A stretch of 64,000 bases of DNA from Lutraria lutraria (lineage: Eukaryota > Mollusca > Bivalvia > Venerida > Mactridae): NCBI GenBank assembly GCA_964023205.1, contig OZ026842.1, positions 9,951,407 to 10,015,406 of the forward strand, in the 5' to 3' direction. Of the stretch, positions 11,401 to 25,500 are shown one piece after another. The notes below the pieces were generated by a model. It saw only the letters and a program-made list of their open reading frames with translations, was not told the DNA's origin and ran no database searches. Within the stretch, counting starts at the first letter, position 1. Each line of letters begins with the position of its first letter. Position numbers and translations under genes: made by a program.

Positions 11401-14400
11401 TTCTCCAGTCCGAGACCATGTCCCCCCCAGGTTGCCCGGTCATGCATTCTCCAGTCCGAGACCATGTCCCCCCCAGGTTGCCCGGTCATGCATTCTCCAG
11501 TCCGAGACCATGTCCCCCCCAGGTTGTCCGGTCATGCTTTCTCCAGTCCGAGACCATGTTCCCCACTCCCCGGTTGCCGGGTCATGCATTCTCCAGTCCG
11601 AGACCATGTCCTCCCCAGGTTGTCCGGTCATGCATTCTCCAGTCCGAGACCATGTCCCCCCCAGGTTGTCCGGTCATGCATTCTCCAGTCCGAGACCATG
11701 TCCCCCCCAGGTTGTCCGGTCATGCTTTCTCCAGTCCGAGACCATGTCCTCCCCAAGTTGTCCGGTCATGCATTCTCCAGTCCGAGACCATGTCCTCCCC
11801 AAGTTGTCCGGTCATGCATTCTCCAGTCCGAGACCATGTCCCCCCCTCCCCAGTTCCCGGTCATGCATTCTCCAGTCCGAGACCATGTCCCCCCTCCCCG
11901 GTTGCCCGGTCATGCATTCTCCAGTCCGAGACCATGTCCCCCCCAGGTTGTCCGGTCATGCTTTCTCCAGTCCGAGACCATGTCCTCCCCAAGTTGTCCG
12001 GTCATGCATTCTCCAGTCCGAGACCATGTCCCCCCCAGGTTGTCCGGTCATGCTTTCTCCAGTCCGAGACCATGTTCCCCACACCCCGGTTGCCCGGTCA
12101 TGCATTCTCCAGTCCGAGACCATGTCCTCCCCAAGTTGTCCGGTCATGCATTCTCCAGTCCGAGACCATGTCCCCCCTCCCCGGTTGCCCGGTCATGCAT
12201 TCTCCAGTCCGAGACCATGTCCCCCCCAGGTTGTCCGGTCATGCTTTCTCCAGTCCGAGACCATGTTCCCCACGCCCCGGTTGTCCGGTCATGCATTCTC
12301 CAGTCCGAGACCATGTCCCCCTCAGGTTGTCCGGTCATGCTTTCTCCAGTCCGAGACCATGTTCCCCACTCCCCGGTTGCCGGGTCATGCATTCTCCAGT
12401 CCGAGACCATGTCCTCCCCAGGTTGTCCGGTCATGCATTCTCCAGTCCGAGACCATGTCCCCCCCAGGTTGTCCGGTCATGCATTCTCCAGTCCGAGACC
12501 ATGTCCCCCCCAGGTTGTCCGGTCATGCTTTCTCCAGTCCGAGACCATGTCCTCCCCAAGTTGTCCGGTCATGCATTCTCCAGTCCGAGACCATGTCCCC
12601 CCCAGGTTGTCCGGTCATGCTTTCTCCAGTCCGAGACCATGTTCCCCACACCCCGGTTGCCCGGTCATGCATTCTCCAGTCCGAGACCATGTCCTCCCCA
12701 AGTTGTCCGGTCATGCATTCTCCAGTCCGAGACCATGTCCCCCCTCCCCGGTTGCCCGGTCATGCATTCTCCAGTCCGAGACCATGTCCCCCCCAGGTTG
12801 TCCGGTCATGCTTTCTCCAGTCCGAGACCATGTTCCCCACGCCCCGGTTGTCCGGTCATGCATTCTCCAGTCCGAGACCATGTCCCCCTCAGGTTGTCCG
12901 GTCATGCATTCTCCAGTCCGAGACCATGTCCTCCCCCAGGTTGTCCGGTCATGCATTCTCCAGTCCGAGACCATGTCCCCCCCAGGTTGTCCGGTCATGC
13001 TTTCTCCAGTCCGAGACCATGTCCTCCCCAAGTTGTCCGGTCATGCATTCTCCAGTCCGAGACCATGTCCTCCCCAAGTTGTCCGGTCATGCATTCTCCA
13101 GTCCGAGACCATGTCCCCCCCTCCCCAGTTGCCCGGTCATGCATTCTCCAGTCCGAGACCATGTCCCCCCTCCCCGGTTGCCCGGTCATGCATTCTCCAG
13201 TCCGAGACCATGTTCCCCACTCCCCAGGTTGTCCGGTCATGCATTCTCCAGTCCGAGACCATGTCCCCCCCAGGTTGTCCGGTCATGCATTCTCCAGTCC
13301 GAGACCATGTCCCCCCCAGGTTGTCCGGTCATGCTTTCTCCAGTCCGAGACCATGTCCTCCCCAAGTTGTCCGGTCATGCATTCTCCAGTCCGAGACCAT
13401 GTCCCCCCCTCCCCGGTTGCCCGGTCATGCATTCTCCAGTCCGAGACCATGTCCCCCCCAGGTTGCCCGGTCATGCATTCTCCAGTCCGAGACCATGCCC
13501 CCCCCAGGTTGTCCGGTCATGCTTTCTCCAGTCCGAGACCATGTTCCCCACGCCCCGGTTGCCCGGTCATGCATTCTCCAGTCCGAGACCATGTCCCCCC
13601 CAGGTTGTCCGGTCATGCTTTCTCCAGTCCGAGACCATGTTCCCCACGCCCCGGTTGCCCGGTCATGCATTCTCCAGTCCGAGACCATGTCCTCCCCAGG
13701 TTGTCCGGTCATGCATTCTCCAGTCCGAGACCATGTCCCCCCCAGGTTGTCCGGTCATGCATTCTCCAGTCCGAGACCATGTCCCCCCCAGGTTGTCCGG
13801 TCATGCTTTCTCCAGTCCGAGACCATGTCCTCCCCAAGTTGTCCGGTCATGCATTCTCCAGTCCGAGACCATGTCCCCCCCTCCCCGGTTGCCCGGTCAT
13901 GCATTCTCCAGTCCGAGACCATGTCCCCCCCAGGTTGCCCGGTCATGCATTCTCCAGTCCGAGACCATGCCCCCCCCAGGTTGTCCGGTCATGCTTTCTC
14001 CAGTCCGAGACCATGTTCCCCACGCCCCGGTTGCCCGGTCATGCATTCTCCAGTCCGAGACCATGTCCCCCCCAGGTTGTCCGGTCATGCTTTCTCCAGT
14101 CCGAGACCATGTTCCCCACGCCCCGGTTGCCCGGTCATGCATTCTCCAGTCCGAGACCATGTCCTCCCCAGGTTGTCCGGTCATGCATTCTCCAGTCCGA
14201 GACCATGTCCCCCCCAGGTTGTCCGGTCATGCTTTCTCCAGTCCGAGACCATGTCCTCCCCAAGTTGTCCGGTCATGCATTCTCCAGTCCGAGACCATGT
14301 CCCCCCCTCCCCGGTTGCCCGGTCATGCATTCTCCAGTCCGAGACCATGTCCTCCCCAAGTTGTCCGGTCATGCATTCTCCAGTCCGAGACCATGTCCCC

Positions 14401-17400
14401 CCCTCCCCAGTTGCCCGGTCATGCATTCTCCAGTCCGAGACCATGTCCCCCCTCACCGGTTGCCCGGTCATGCATTCTCCAGTCCGAGACCATGTCCCCC
14501 CCAGGTTGCCCGGTCATGCATTCTCCAGTCCGAGACCATGCCCCCCCCAGGTTGTCCGGTCATGCTTTCTCCAGTCCGAGACCATGTTCCCCACTCCCCG
14601 GTTGCCCGGTCATGCATTCTCCAGTCCGAGACCATGTCCTCCCCAAGTTGTCCGGTCATGCATTCTCCAGTCCGAAACCATGTCCCCCCCTCCCTGGTTG
14701 CCCGGTCATGCATTCTCCAGTCCGAGACCATGTCCCCCCTCCCCGGTTGCCCGGTCATGCATTCTCCAGTCCGAGACCATGTCCCCCCCAAGTTGTCCGG
14801 TCATGCATTCTCCAGTCCGAAACCATGTCCCCCCCTCCCTGGTTGCCCGGTCATGCATTCTCCAGTCCGAGACCATGTCCCCCCTCCCCGGTTGCCCGGT
14901 CATGCATTCTCCAGTCCGAGACCATGTCCCCCCCAGGTTGTCCGGTCATGCATTCTCCAGTCCGAGACCATGTCCCCCCCAGGTTGTCCGGTCATGCTTT
15001 CTCCAGTCCGAGACCATGTCCTCCCCAGGTTGTCCGGTCATGCATTCTCCAGTCCGAGACCATGTCCCCCCCCCCAGGTTGTCCGGTCATGCTTTCTCCA
15101 GTCCGAGACCATGTCCTCCCCAAGTTGTCCGGTCATGCTTTCTCCAGTCTGAGACCATGTCCCCCCCAGGTTGCCCGGTCATGCATTCGCCAGTCCGAGA
15201 CCATGTCCCCCCCAGGTTGTCCGGTCATGCTTTCTCCAGTCCGAGACCATGTCCTCCCCAAGTTGTCCGGTCATGCATTCTCCAGTCCGAGACCATGTCC
15301 CCCCCCCAGGTTGTCCGGTCATGCTTTCTCCAGTCCGAGACCATGTCCCCCCCAGGTTGTCCGGTCATGCTTTCTCCAGTCCGAGACCATGTTCCCCACT
15401 CCTCGGTTGCCCGGTCATGCATTCTCCAGTCCGAGACCATGTCTTCCCCACTCCCCGGTTGCCCGGTCATGCTTTCTCCAGTCCGAGACCATGTTCCCCA
15501 CTCCCCGGTTGCCCGGTCATGCATTCTCCAGTCCGAGACCATGTCTTCCCCAGGTTGTCCGGTCATGCATTCTCCAGTCCGAGACCATGTCCCCCCCCAG
15601 GTTGTCCGGTCATGCATTCTCCAGTCCGAGACCATGTCCCCCCCAGGTTGTCCGGTCATGCTTTCTCCAGTCCGAGACCATGTCCTCCCCAAGTTGTCCG
15701 GTCATGCATTCTCCAGTCCGAGACCGTGTCCCCCCCTCCCCGGTTGCCCGGTCATGCATTCTCCAGTCCGAGACCATGTCCCCCCCAGGTTGCCCGGTCA
15801 TGCATTCTCCAGTCCGAGACCATGTCCCCCCCAGGTTGTCCGGTCATGATTTCTCCAGTCCGAGACCATGTTCCCCACGCCCCGGTTGCCCGGTCATGCA
15901 TTCTCCAGTCCGAGACCATGTCCCCCCCAGGTTGTCCGGTCATGCTTTCTCCAGTCCGAGACCATGTTCCCCACTCCCCGGTTGCCCGGTCATGCATTCT
16001 CCAGTCCGAGACCATGTCCCCCCCAGGTTGTCCGGTCATGCTTTCTCCAGTCCGAGACCATGTTCCCCTCTCCCCGGTTGCCCGGTCATGCATTCTCCAG
16101 TCCGAGACCATGTCCCCCCCAGGTTGTCCGGTCATGCTTTCTCCAGTCCGAGACCATGTCCCCTCCCCGGTTGCCCGGTCATGCATTCTCCAGTCCGAGA
16201 CCATGTCCTCCTCAGGTTGTCCGGTCATGCATTCTCCAGTCCGAGACCATGTCCCCCCCAGGTTGTCCGGTCATGCTTTCTCCAGTCCGAGACCATGTTC
16301 CCCACGCCCCGGTTGCCCGGTCATGCTTTCTCCAGTCCGAGACCATGTCCTCCCCCAGGTTGTCCGGTCATGCATTCTCCAGTCCGAGACCATGTCCCCC
16401 CCAGGTTGTCTGGTCATGCTTTCTCCAGTCCGAGACCATGTTCCCCACTCCCCGGTTGCCCAGTCATGCTTTCTCCAGTCCGAGACCATGTCCCCCCCAG
16501 GTTGTCTGGTCATGCTTTCTCCAGTCCGAGACCATGTTCCCCACTCCCCGGTTGCCCAGTCATGCTTTCTCCAGTCCGAGACCATGTCCTCCCCAAGTTG
16601 TCCGGTCATGCATTCTCCAGTCCGAGACCATGTCCCCCCTCCCCGGTTGCCCGGTCATGCATTCTCCAGTCCGAGACCATGTTCCCCCCTCCCCGGTTGC
16701 CCGGTCATGCATTCTCCAGTCTGAGACCATGTTCCCCCCTCCCCGGTTGCCCGGTCATGCATTCTCCAGTCTGAGACCATGTCCCCCCCTCCCCGGTTGC
16801 CCGGTCATGCATTCTCCAGTCCGAGACCATGTCCCCCCCAGGTTGTCCGGTCATGCTTTCTCCAGTTCGAGACCATGTCCTCCCCAAGTTGTCCGGTAAT
16901 GCATTCTCCAGTCCGAGACCATGTCCCCCCCAGGTTGCCCGGTCATGCATTCTCCAGTCCGAGACCATGTCCCCCCCAGGTTGTCCGGTCATGCATTCTC
17001 CAGTCCGAGACCATGTCCCCCCCTCCCCGGTTGCCCGGTCATGCATTCTCCAGTCCGAGACCATGTCCTCCCCAGGTTGTCCGGTCATGCATTCTCCAGT
17101 CCGAGACCATGTCCCCCCCAGGTTGCCCGGTCATGCATTCTCCAGTCCGAGACCATGTCCCCCCCAGGTTGCCCGGTCATGCATTCTCCAGTCCGAGACC
17201 ATGTCCCCCCCAGGTTGTCCGGTCATGCTTTCTCCAGTCCGAGACCATGTTCCCCACTCCCCGGTTGCCGGGTCATGCATTCTCCAGTCCGAGACCATGT
17301 CCTCCCCAGGTTGTCCGGTCATGCATTCTCCAGTCCGAGACCATGTCCCCCCCAGGTTGTCCGGTCATGCATTCTCCAGTCCGAGACCATGTCCCCCCCA

Positions 17401-19046
17401 GGTTGTCCGGTCATGCTTTCTCCAGTCCGAGACCATGTCCTCCCCAAGTTGTCCGGTCATGCATTCTCCAGTCCGAGACCATGTCCTCCCCAAGTTGTCC
17501 GGTCATGCATTCTCCAGTCCGAGACCATGTCCCCCCCTCCCCAGTTCCTGGTCATGCATTCTCCTGTCCGAGACCATGTCCCCCCTCCCCGGTTGCCCGG
17601 TCATGCATTCTCCAGTCCGAGACCATGTCCCCCCCCAGGTTGTCCGGTCATGCTTTCTCCAGTCCGAGACCATGTCCTCCCCAAGTTGTCCGGTCATGCA
17701 TTCTCCAGTCCGAGACCATGTCCCCCCCAGGTTGTCCGGTCATGCTTTCTCCAGTCCGAGACCATGTTCCCCACACCCCGGTTGCCCGGTCATGCATTCT
17801 CCAGTCCGAGACCATGTCCTCCCCAAGTTGTCCGGTCATGCATTCTCCAGTCCGAGACCATGTCCCCCCTCCCCGGTTGCCCGGTCATGCATTCTCCAGT
17901 CCGAGACCATGTCCCCCCCAGGTTGTCCGGTCATGCTTTCTCCAGTCCGAGACCATGTTCCCCACGCCCCGGTTGTCCGGTCATGCATTCTCCAGTCCGA
18001 GACCATGTCCCCCTCAGGTTGTCCGGTCATGCATTCTCCAGTCCGAGACCATGTCCTCCCCCAGGTTGTCCGGTCATGCATTCTCCAGTCCGAGACCATG
18101 TCCCCCCCAGGTTGTCCGGTCATGCTTTCTCCAGTCCGAGACCATGTCCTCCCCAAGTTGTCCGGTCATGCATTCTCCAGTCCGAGACCATGTCCTCCCC
18201 AAGTTGTCCGGTCATGCATTCTCCAGTCCGAGACCATGTCCCCCCCTCCCCAGTTGCCCGGTCATGCATTCTCCAGTCCGAGACCATGTCCCCCCTCCCC
18301 GGTTGCCCGGTCATGCATTCTCCAGTCCGAGACCATGTCCTCCCCAAGTTGTCCAGTCATGCATTCTCCAGTCCGAGACCATGTCCCCCCCTCCCCAGTT
18401 GCCCGGTCATGCATTCTCCAGTCCGAGACCATGTCCCCCCTCACCGGTTGCCCGGTCATGCATTCTCCAGTCCGAGACCATGTCCTCCCCCAGGTTGTCC
18501 GGTCATGCATTCTCCAGTCCGAGACCATGTCCCCCCCAGGTTGTCCGGTCATGCTTTCTCCAGTCCGAGACCATGTCCTCCCCAAGTTGTCCGGTCATGC
18601 ATTCTCCAGTCCGAGACCATGTCCTCCCCAAGTTGTCCGGTCATGCATTCTCCAGTCCGAGACCATGTCCCCCCCTCCCCAGTTGCCCGGTCATGCATTC
18701 TCCAGTCCGAGACCATGTCCCCCCTCCCCGGTTGCCCGGTCATGCATTCTCCAGTCCGAGACCATGTCCCCCCCAGGTTGTCCGGTCATGCTTTCTCCAG
18801 TCCGAGACCATGTCCTCCCCAAGTTGTCCGGTCATGCATTCTCCAGTCCGAGACCATGTCCCCCCCAGGTTGTCCGGTCATGCTTTCTCCAGTCCGAGAC
18901 CATGTTCCCCACACCCCGGTTGCCCGGTCATGCATTCTCCAGTCCGAGACCATGTCCTCCCCAAGTTGTCCGGTCATGCATTCTCCAGTCCGAGACCATG
19001 TCCCCCCTCCCCGGTTGCCCGGTCATGCATTCTCCAGTCCGAGACC
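8486..19046 (+). repeat. Array block B of the minisatellite
   Basis: This is the longest array bounded by spacers on both sides (10,561 bp, about 225 units). It starts as a copy of block A to about 9175. The middle (about 11.0-14.4 kb) contains the ACCATTATCCCC variant at 11030, a 567-bp repeat of the variant series from 11956 at 12523, and a 472-bp tandem duplication (13283-13712 again at 13755-14184). From about 15.2 kb to the end the variant series matches blocks E and F, with rare markers ATTCGCCAGTCC (15187), GACCGTGTCC (15725), TCATGATTTCTCC (15846) and GGTAATGC (16897). One extra 50-bp unit lies near 16720 relative to E. Confidence 0.95.
13283..14184 (+). repeat. 472-bp tandem duplication in block B
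   Basis: The series of variants at 13283-13712 recurs at 13755-14184, including the ACCATGCCCCCCCC form and paired CACGCCCCGG forms. The same doubled arrangement is carried into block C (25447 and 25919), so the duplication predates the copying of this segment between blocks. Confidence 0.8.
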
Positions 19047-19509
19047 TTGTTCTGCACTCCCGTACCACACTCATTGTCTGATGGACATAGTGCTTGGCGT
19101 TTGACTACCCCACCATTATTAATATGTACAGCACTAATTGTAAGAAAAACTTTTATTTTCATTGTGGACCCTATGATAGTCCAAGGAATGGGTTAAGGGA
19201 TTTTTCATCTTGGCACATGGTATGAAATAAAAAAAAAATCTAAAATCATTTACATCTGTTTTATTTCAGTTGTTGCTGACCTTTGAACAACTCTACAGAA
19301 ACTAAGCTAAGTTATTTTTCATTTGCATTTTAATTTATTGTGCAGACATGAAGTAACATTTCAGTCCAAATTGCAGCACACTTTTAAGTCTACATATATT
19401 TGTTGTAATACAAACTAACTTGTCTTCGCATGTCTTTGTGTATCTTTGCATGTCTTTTGCAGTGTTTTGTGGGCCCCCAAACTTTAAGTCATACCATCCG
19501 GTTTTCCGC
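19047..19509 (+). repeat. Spacer copy 2
   Basis: Full 463-bp spacer, offset 11024 from copy 1. It has C in CTCTACAG (19296), the marker of the second spacer lineage shared with copies 3-6. Octamer at 19321-19328, AATAAA at 19226, intron-like signals at 19140-19269. The first array unit on its right reads CCAGTACGAG, again as in copies 3-6, where copies 0 and 1 read CCAGTCCGAG. Confidence 0.93.
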
Positions 19510-22500
19510 TCATGCATTCTCCAGTACGAGACCATGTCCCCCCCAGGTTGTCCGGTCATGCTTTCTCCAGTCCGAGACCATGTCCTCCCCAGGTTGTCCG
19601 GTCATGCATTCTCCAGTCCGAGACCATGTTCCCCCCTCCCCGGTTGTCCGGTCATGCATTCTCCAGTCCGAGACCATGTTCCCCCCCCCCCAGGTTGTCC
19701 GGTCATTTTTTCTCCAGTCCGAGACCATGTTCCCCACGCCCCGGTTGCCCGGTCATGCATTCTCCAGTCCGAGACCATGTCCTCCCCCAGGTTGTCCGGT
19801 CATGCATTCTCCAGTCCGAGACCATGTCCCCCCCAGGTTGTCCGGTCATGCTTTCTCCAGTCCGAGACCATGTTCCCCACGCCCCGGTTGCCCGGTCATG
19901 CATTCTCCAGTCCGAGACCATGTCCTCCCCAGGTTGTCCGGTCATGCATTCTCCAGTCCGAGACCATGTCGTCCCCAAGTTGTCCGGTCATGCATTCTCC
20001 AGTCCGAGACCATGTCCTCCCCCAGGTTGTCCGGTCATGCATTCTCCAGTCCGAGACCATGTCCCCCCCAGGTTGTCCTGTCATGCTTTCTCCAGTCCGA
20101 GACCATTTTCCCCACGCCCCGGTTGCCCGGTCATGCATTCTCCAGTCCGAGACCATGTCCCCCCCAGGTTGTCCGGTCATGCTTTCTCCAGTCCGAGACC
20201 ATGTCCCCTCCCCGGTTGCCCGGTCATGCATTCTCCAGTCCGAGACCATGTCCTCCTCAGGTTGTCCGGTCATGCATTCTCCAGTCCGAGACCATGTCCC
20301 CCCCAGGTTGTCCGGTCATGCTTTCTCCAGTCCGAGACCATGTTCCCCACGCCCCGGTTGCCCGGTCATGCTTTCTCCAGTCCGAGACCATGTCCTCCCC
20401 CAGGTTGTCCGGTCATGCATTCTCCAGTCCGAGACCATGTCCCCCCCAGGTTGTCTGGTCATGCTTTCTCCAGTCCGAGACCATGTTCCCCACTCCCCGG
20501 TTGCCCGGTCATGCATTCTCCAGTCCGAGACCATGTTCCCCCCTCCCCGGTTGCCCGGTCATGCATTCTCCAGTCTGAGACCATGTCCCCCCCTCCCCGG
20601 TTGCCCGGTCATGCATTCTCCAGTCCGAGACCATGTCCCCCCCAGGTTGTCCGGTCATGCTTTCTCCAGTCCGAGACCATGACCTCCCCAAGTTGTCCGG
20701 TCATGCATTCTCCAGTCCGAGACCATGTCCCCCCCAGGTTGCCCGGTCATGCATTCTCCAGTCCGAGACCATGTCCCCCCCAGGTTGTCCGGTCATGCTT
20801 TCTCCAGTCCGAGACCATGTCCTCCCCAGGTTGTCCGGTCATGCATTCTCCAGTCCGAGACCATGTCCCCCCCCCCAGGTTGTCCGGTCATGCTTTCTCC
20901 AGTCCGAGACCATGTCCTCCCCAAGTTGTCCGGTCATGCTTTCTCCAGTCTGAGACCATGTCCCCCCCAGGTTGCCCGGTCATGCATTCGCCAGTCCGAG
21001 ACCATGTCCCCCCCAGGTTGTCCGGTCATGCTTTCTCCAGTCCGAGACCATGTCCTCCCCAAGTTGTCCGGTCATGCATTCTCCAGTCCGAGACCATGTC
21101 CCCCCCCCCAGGTTGTCCGGTCATGCTTTCTCCAGTCCGAGACCATGTCCCCCCCAGGTTGTCCGGTCATGCTTTCTCCAGTCCGAGACCATGTTCCCCA
21201 CTCCTCGGTTGCCCGGTCATGCATTCTCCAGTCCGAGACCATGTCTTCCCCACTCCCCGGTTGCCCGGTCATGTTTCTCCAGTCCGAGACCATGTTCCCC
21301 ACTCCCCGGTTGCCCGGTCATGCATTCTCCAGTCCGAGACCATGTCTTCCCCAGGTTGTCCGGTCATGCATTCTCCAGTCCGAGACCATGTCCCCCCCCA
21401 GGTTGTCCGGTCATGCATTCTCCAGTCCGAGACCATGTCCCCCCCAGGTTGTCCGGTCATGCTTTCTCCAGTCCGAGACCATGTCCTCCCCAAGTTGTCC
21501 GGTCATGCATTCTCCAGTCCGAGACCGTGTCCCCCCCTCCCCGGTTGCCCGGTCATGCATTCTCCAGTCCGAGACCATGTCCCCCCCAGGTTGTCCGGTC
21601 ATGATTTCTCCAGTCCGAGACCATGTTCCCCACGCCCCGGTTGCCCGGTCATGCATTCTCCAGTCCGAGACCATGTCCCCCCCAGGTTGTCCGGTCATGC
21701 TTTCTCCAGTCCGAGACCATGTTCCCCACTCCCCGGTTGCCCGGTCATGCATTCTCCAGTCCGAGACCATGTCCCCCCCAGGTTGTCCGGTCATGCTTTC
21801 TCCAGTCCGAGACCATGTTCCCCTCTCCCCGGTTGCCCGGTCATGCATTCTCCAGTCCGAGACCATGTCCCCCCCAGGTTGTCCGGTCATGCTTTCTCCA
21901 GTCCGAGACCATGTCCCCTCCCCGGTTGCCCGGTCATGCATTCTCCAGTCCGAGACCATGTCCTCCTCAGGTTGTCCGGTCATGCATTCTCCAGTCCGAG
22001 ACCATGTCCCCCCCAGGTTGTCCGGTCATGCTTTCTCCAGTCCGAGACCATGTTCCCCACGCCCCGGTTGCCCGGTCATGCTTTCTCCAGTCCGAGACCA
22101 TGTCCTCCCCAAGTTGTCCGGTCATGCATTCTCCAGTCCGAGACCATGTCCCCCCCAGGTTGTCTGGTCATGCTTTCTCCAGTCCGAGACCATGTTCCCC
22201 ACTCCCCGGTTGCCCAGTCATGCTTTCTCCAGTCCGAGACCATGTCCCCCCCAGGTTGTCTGGTCATGCTTTCTCCAGTCCGAGACCATGTTCCCCACTC
22301 CCCGGTTGCCCAGTCATGCTTTCTCCAGTCCGAGACCATGTCCTCCCCAAGTTGTCCGGTCATGCATTCTCCAGTCCGAGACCATGTCCCCCCTCCCCGG
22401 TTGCCCGGTCATGCATTCTCCAGTCCGAGACCATGTTCCCCCCTCCCCGGTTGCCCGGTCATGCATTCTCCAGTCTGAGACCATGTCCCCCCCTCCCCGG

Positions 22501-25500
22501 TTGCCCGGTCATGCATTCTCCAGTCCGAGACCATGTCCTCCCCAAGTTGTCCGGTCATGCATTCTCCAGTCCGAGACCATTATCCCCACGCCCCGGTTGT
22601 CCGGTCATGCATTCTCCAGTCCGAGACCATGTCCCCCTCAGGTTGTCCGGTCATGCTTTCTCCAGTCCGAGACCATGTTCCCCACTCCCCAGGTTGTCCG
22701 GTCATGCATTCTCCAGTCCGAGACCATGTCCCCCCCAGGTTGTCCGGTCATGCTTTCTCCAGTCCGAGACCATGTTCCCCACTCCCCGGTTGCCCGGTCA
22801 TGCATTCTCCAGTCCGAGACCATGTCCTCCCCAAGTTGTCCGGTCATGCATTCTCCAGTCCGAGACCATGTCCCCCCCTCCCCGGTTGCCCGGTCATGCA
22901 TTCTCCAGTCCGAGACCATGTCCTCCCCAGGTTGTCCGGTCATGCATTCTCCAGTCCGAGACCATGTCCCCCCCAGGTTGCCCGGTCATGCATTCTCCAG
23001 TCCGAGACCATGTCCCCCCCAGGTTGCCCGGTCATGCATTCTCCAGTCCGAGACCATTATCCCCACGCCCCGGTTGTCCGGTCATGCATTCTCCAGTCCG
23101 AGACCATGTCCCCCTCAGGTTGTCCGGTCATGCTTTCTCCAGTCCGAGACCATGTTCCCCACTCCCCAGGTTGTCCGGTCATGCATTCTCCAGTCCGAGA
23201 CCATGTCCCCCCCAGGTTGTCCGGTCATGCTTTCTCCAGTCCGAGACCATGTTCCCCACTCCCCGGTTGCCCGGTCATGCATTCTCCAGTCCGAGACCAT
23301 GTCCTCCCCAAGTTGTCCGGTCATGCATTCTCCAGTCCGAGACCATGTCCCCCCCTCCCCGGTTGCCCGGTCATGCATTCTCCAGTCCGAGACCATGTCC
23401 TCCCCAGGTTGTCCGGTCATGCATTCTCCAGTCCGAGACCATGTCCCCCCCAGGTTGCCCGGTCATGCATTCTCCAGTCCGAGACCATGTCCCCCCCAGG
23501 TTGCCCGGTCATGCATTCTCCAGTCCGAGACCATGTCCCCCCCAGGTTGTCCGGTCATGCTTTCTCCAGTCCGAGACCATGTTCCCCACTCCCCGGTTGC
23601 CGGGTCATGCATTCTCCAGTCCGAGACCATGTCCTCCCCAGGTTGTCCGGTCATGCATTCTCCAGTCCGAGACCATGTCCCCCCCAGGTTGTCCGGTCAT
23701 GCATTCTCCAGTCCGAGACCATGTCCCCCCCAGGTTGTCCGGTCATGCTTTCTCCAGTCCGAGACCATGTCCTCCCCAAGTTGTCCGGTCATGCATTCTC
23801 CAGTCCGAGACCATGTCCTCCCCAAGTTGTCCGGTCATGCATTCTCCAGTCCGAGACCATGTCCCCCCCTCCCCAGTTCCCGGTCATGCATTCTCCAGTC
23901 CGAGACCATGTCCCCCCTCCCCGGTTGCCCGGTCATGCATTCTCCAGTCCGAGACCATGTCCCCCCCAGGTTGTCCGGTCATGCTTTCTCCAGTCCGAGA
24001 CCATGTCCTCCCCAAGTTGTCCGGTCATGCATTCTCCAGTCCGAGACCATGTCCCCCCCAGGTTGTCCGGTCATGCTTTCTCCAGTCCGAGACCATGTTC
24101 CCCACACCCCGGTTGCCCGGTCATGCATTCTCCAGTCCGAGACCATGTCCTCCCCAAGTTGTCCGGTCATGCATTCTCCAGTCCGAGACCATGTCCCCCC
24201 TCCCCGGTTGCCCGGTCATGCATTCTCCAGTCCGAGACCATGTCCCCCTCAGGTTGTCCGGTCATGCTTTCTCCAGTCCGAGACCATGTTCCCCACTCCC
24301 CGGTTGCCGGGTCATGCATTCTCCAGTCCGAGACCATGTCCTCCCCAGGTTGTCCGGTCATGCATTCTCCAGTCCGAGACCATGTCCCCCCCAGGTTGTC
24401 CGGTCATGCATTCTCCAGTCCGAGACCATGTCCCCCCCAGGTTGTCCGGTCATGCTTTCTCCAGTCCGAGACCATGTCCTCCCCAAGTTGTCCGGTCATG
24501 CATTCTCCAGTCCGAGACCATGTCCTCCCCAAGTTGTCCGGTCATGCATTCTCCAGTCCGAGACCATGTCCCCCCCTCCCCAGTTCCCGGTCATGCATTC
24601 TCCAGTCCGAGACCATGTCCCCCCTCCCCGGTTGCCCGGTCATGCATTCTCCAGTCCGAGACCATGTCCCCCCCAGGTTGTCCGGTCATGCTTTCTCCAG
24701 TCCGAGACCATGTCCTCCCCAAGTTGTCCGGTCATGCATTCTCCAGTCCGAGACCATGTCCCCCCCAGGTTGTCCGGTCATGCTTTCTCCAGTCCGAGAC
24801 CATGTTCCCCACACCCCGGTTGCCCGGTCATGCATTCTCCAGTCCGAGACCATGTCCTCCCCAAGTTGTCCGGTCATGCATTCTCCAGTCCGAGACCATG
24901 TCCCCCCTCCCCGGTTGCCCGGTCATGCATTCTCCAGTCCGAGACCATGTCCCCCCCCAGGTTGTCCGGTCATGCTTTCTCCAGTCCGAGACCATGTTCC
25001 CCACGCCCCGGTTGTCCGGTCATGCATTCTCCAGTCCGAGACCATGTCCCCCTCAGGTTGTCCGGTCATGCATTCTCCAGTCCGAGACCATGTCCTCCCC
25101 CAGGTTGTCCGGTCATGCATTCTCCAGTCCGAGACCATGTCCCCCCCAGGTTGTCCGGTCATGCTTTCTCCAGTCCGAGACCATGTCCTCCCCAAGTTGT
25201 CCGGTCATGCATTCTCCAGTCCGAGACCATGTCCTCCCCAAGTTGTCCGGTCATGCATTCTCCAGTCCGAGACCATGTCCCCCCCTCCCCAGTTGCCCGG
25301 TCATGCATTCTCCAGTCCGAGACCATGTCCCCCCTCCCCGGTTGCCCGGTCATGCATTCTCCAGTCCGAGACCATGTTCCCCACTCCCCAGGTTGTCCGG
25401 TCATGCATTCTCCAGTCCGAGACCATGTCCCCCCCAGGTTGTCCGGTCATGCATTCTCCAGTCCGAGACCATGTCCCCCCCAGGTTGTCCGGTCATGCTT

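Noticed and set aside
8396..16774. 2,792-codon + strand reading frame, and similar ones at 147-8057, 8488-15849, 20725-27372 and 56337-63818
   Set aside because: They arise because the unit has no + strand stop and is out of phase with codons. All three frames are open over the same DNA, composition is only the repeat translated three ways, and single base changes (GTCTGAG, GGTAGCC) end them at random. No unique domain is present.
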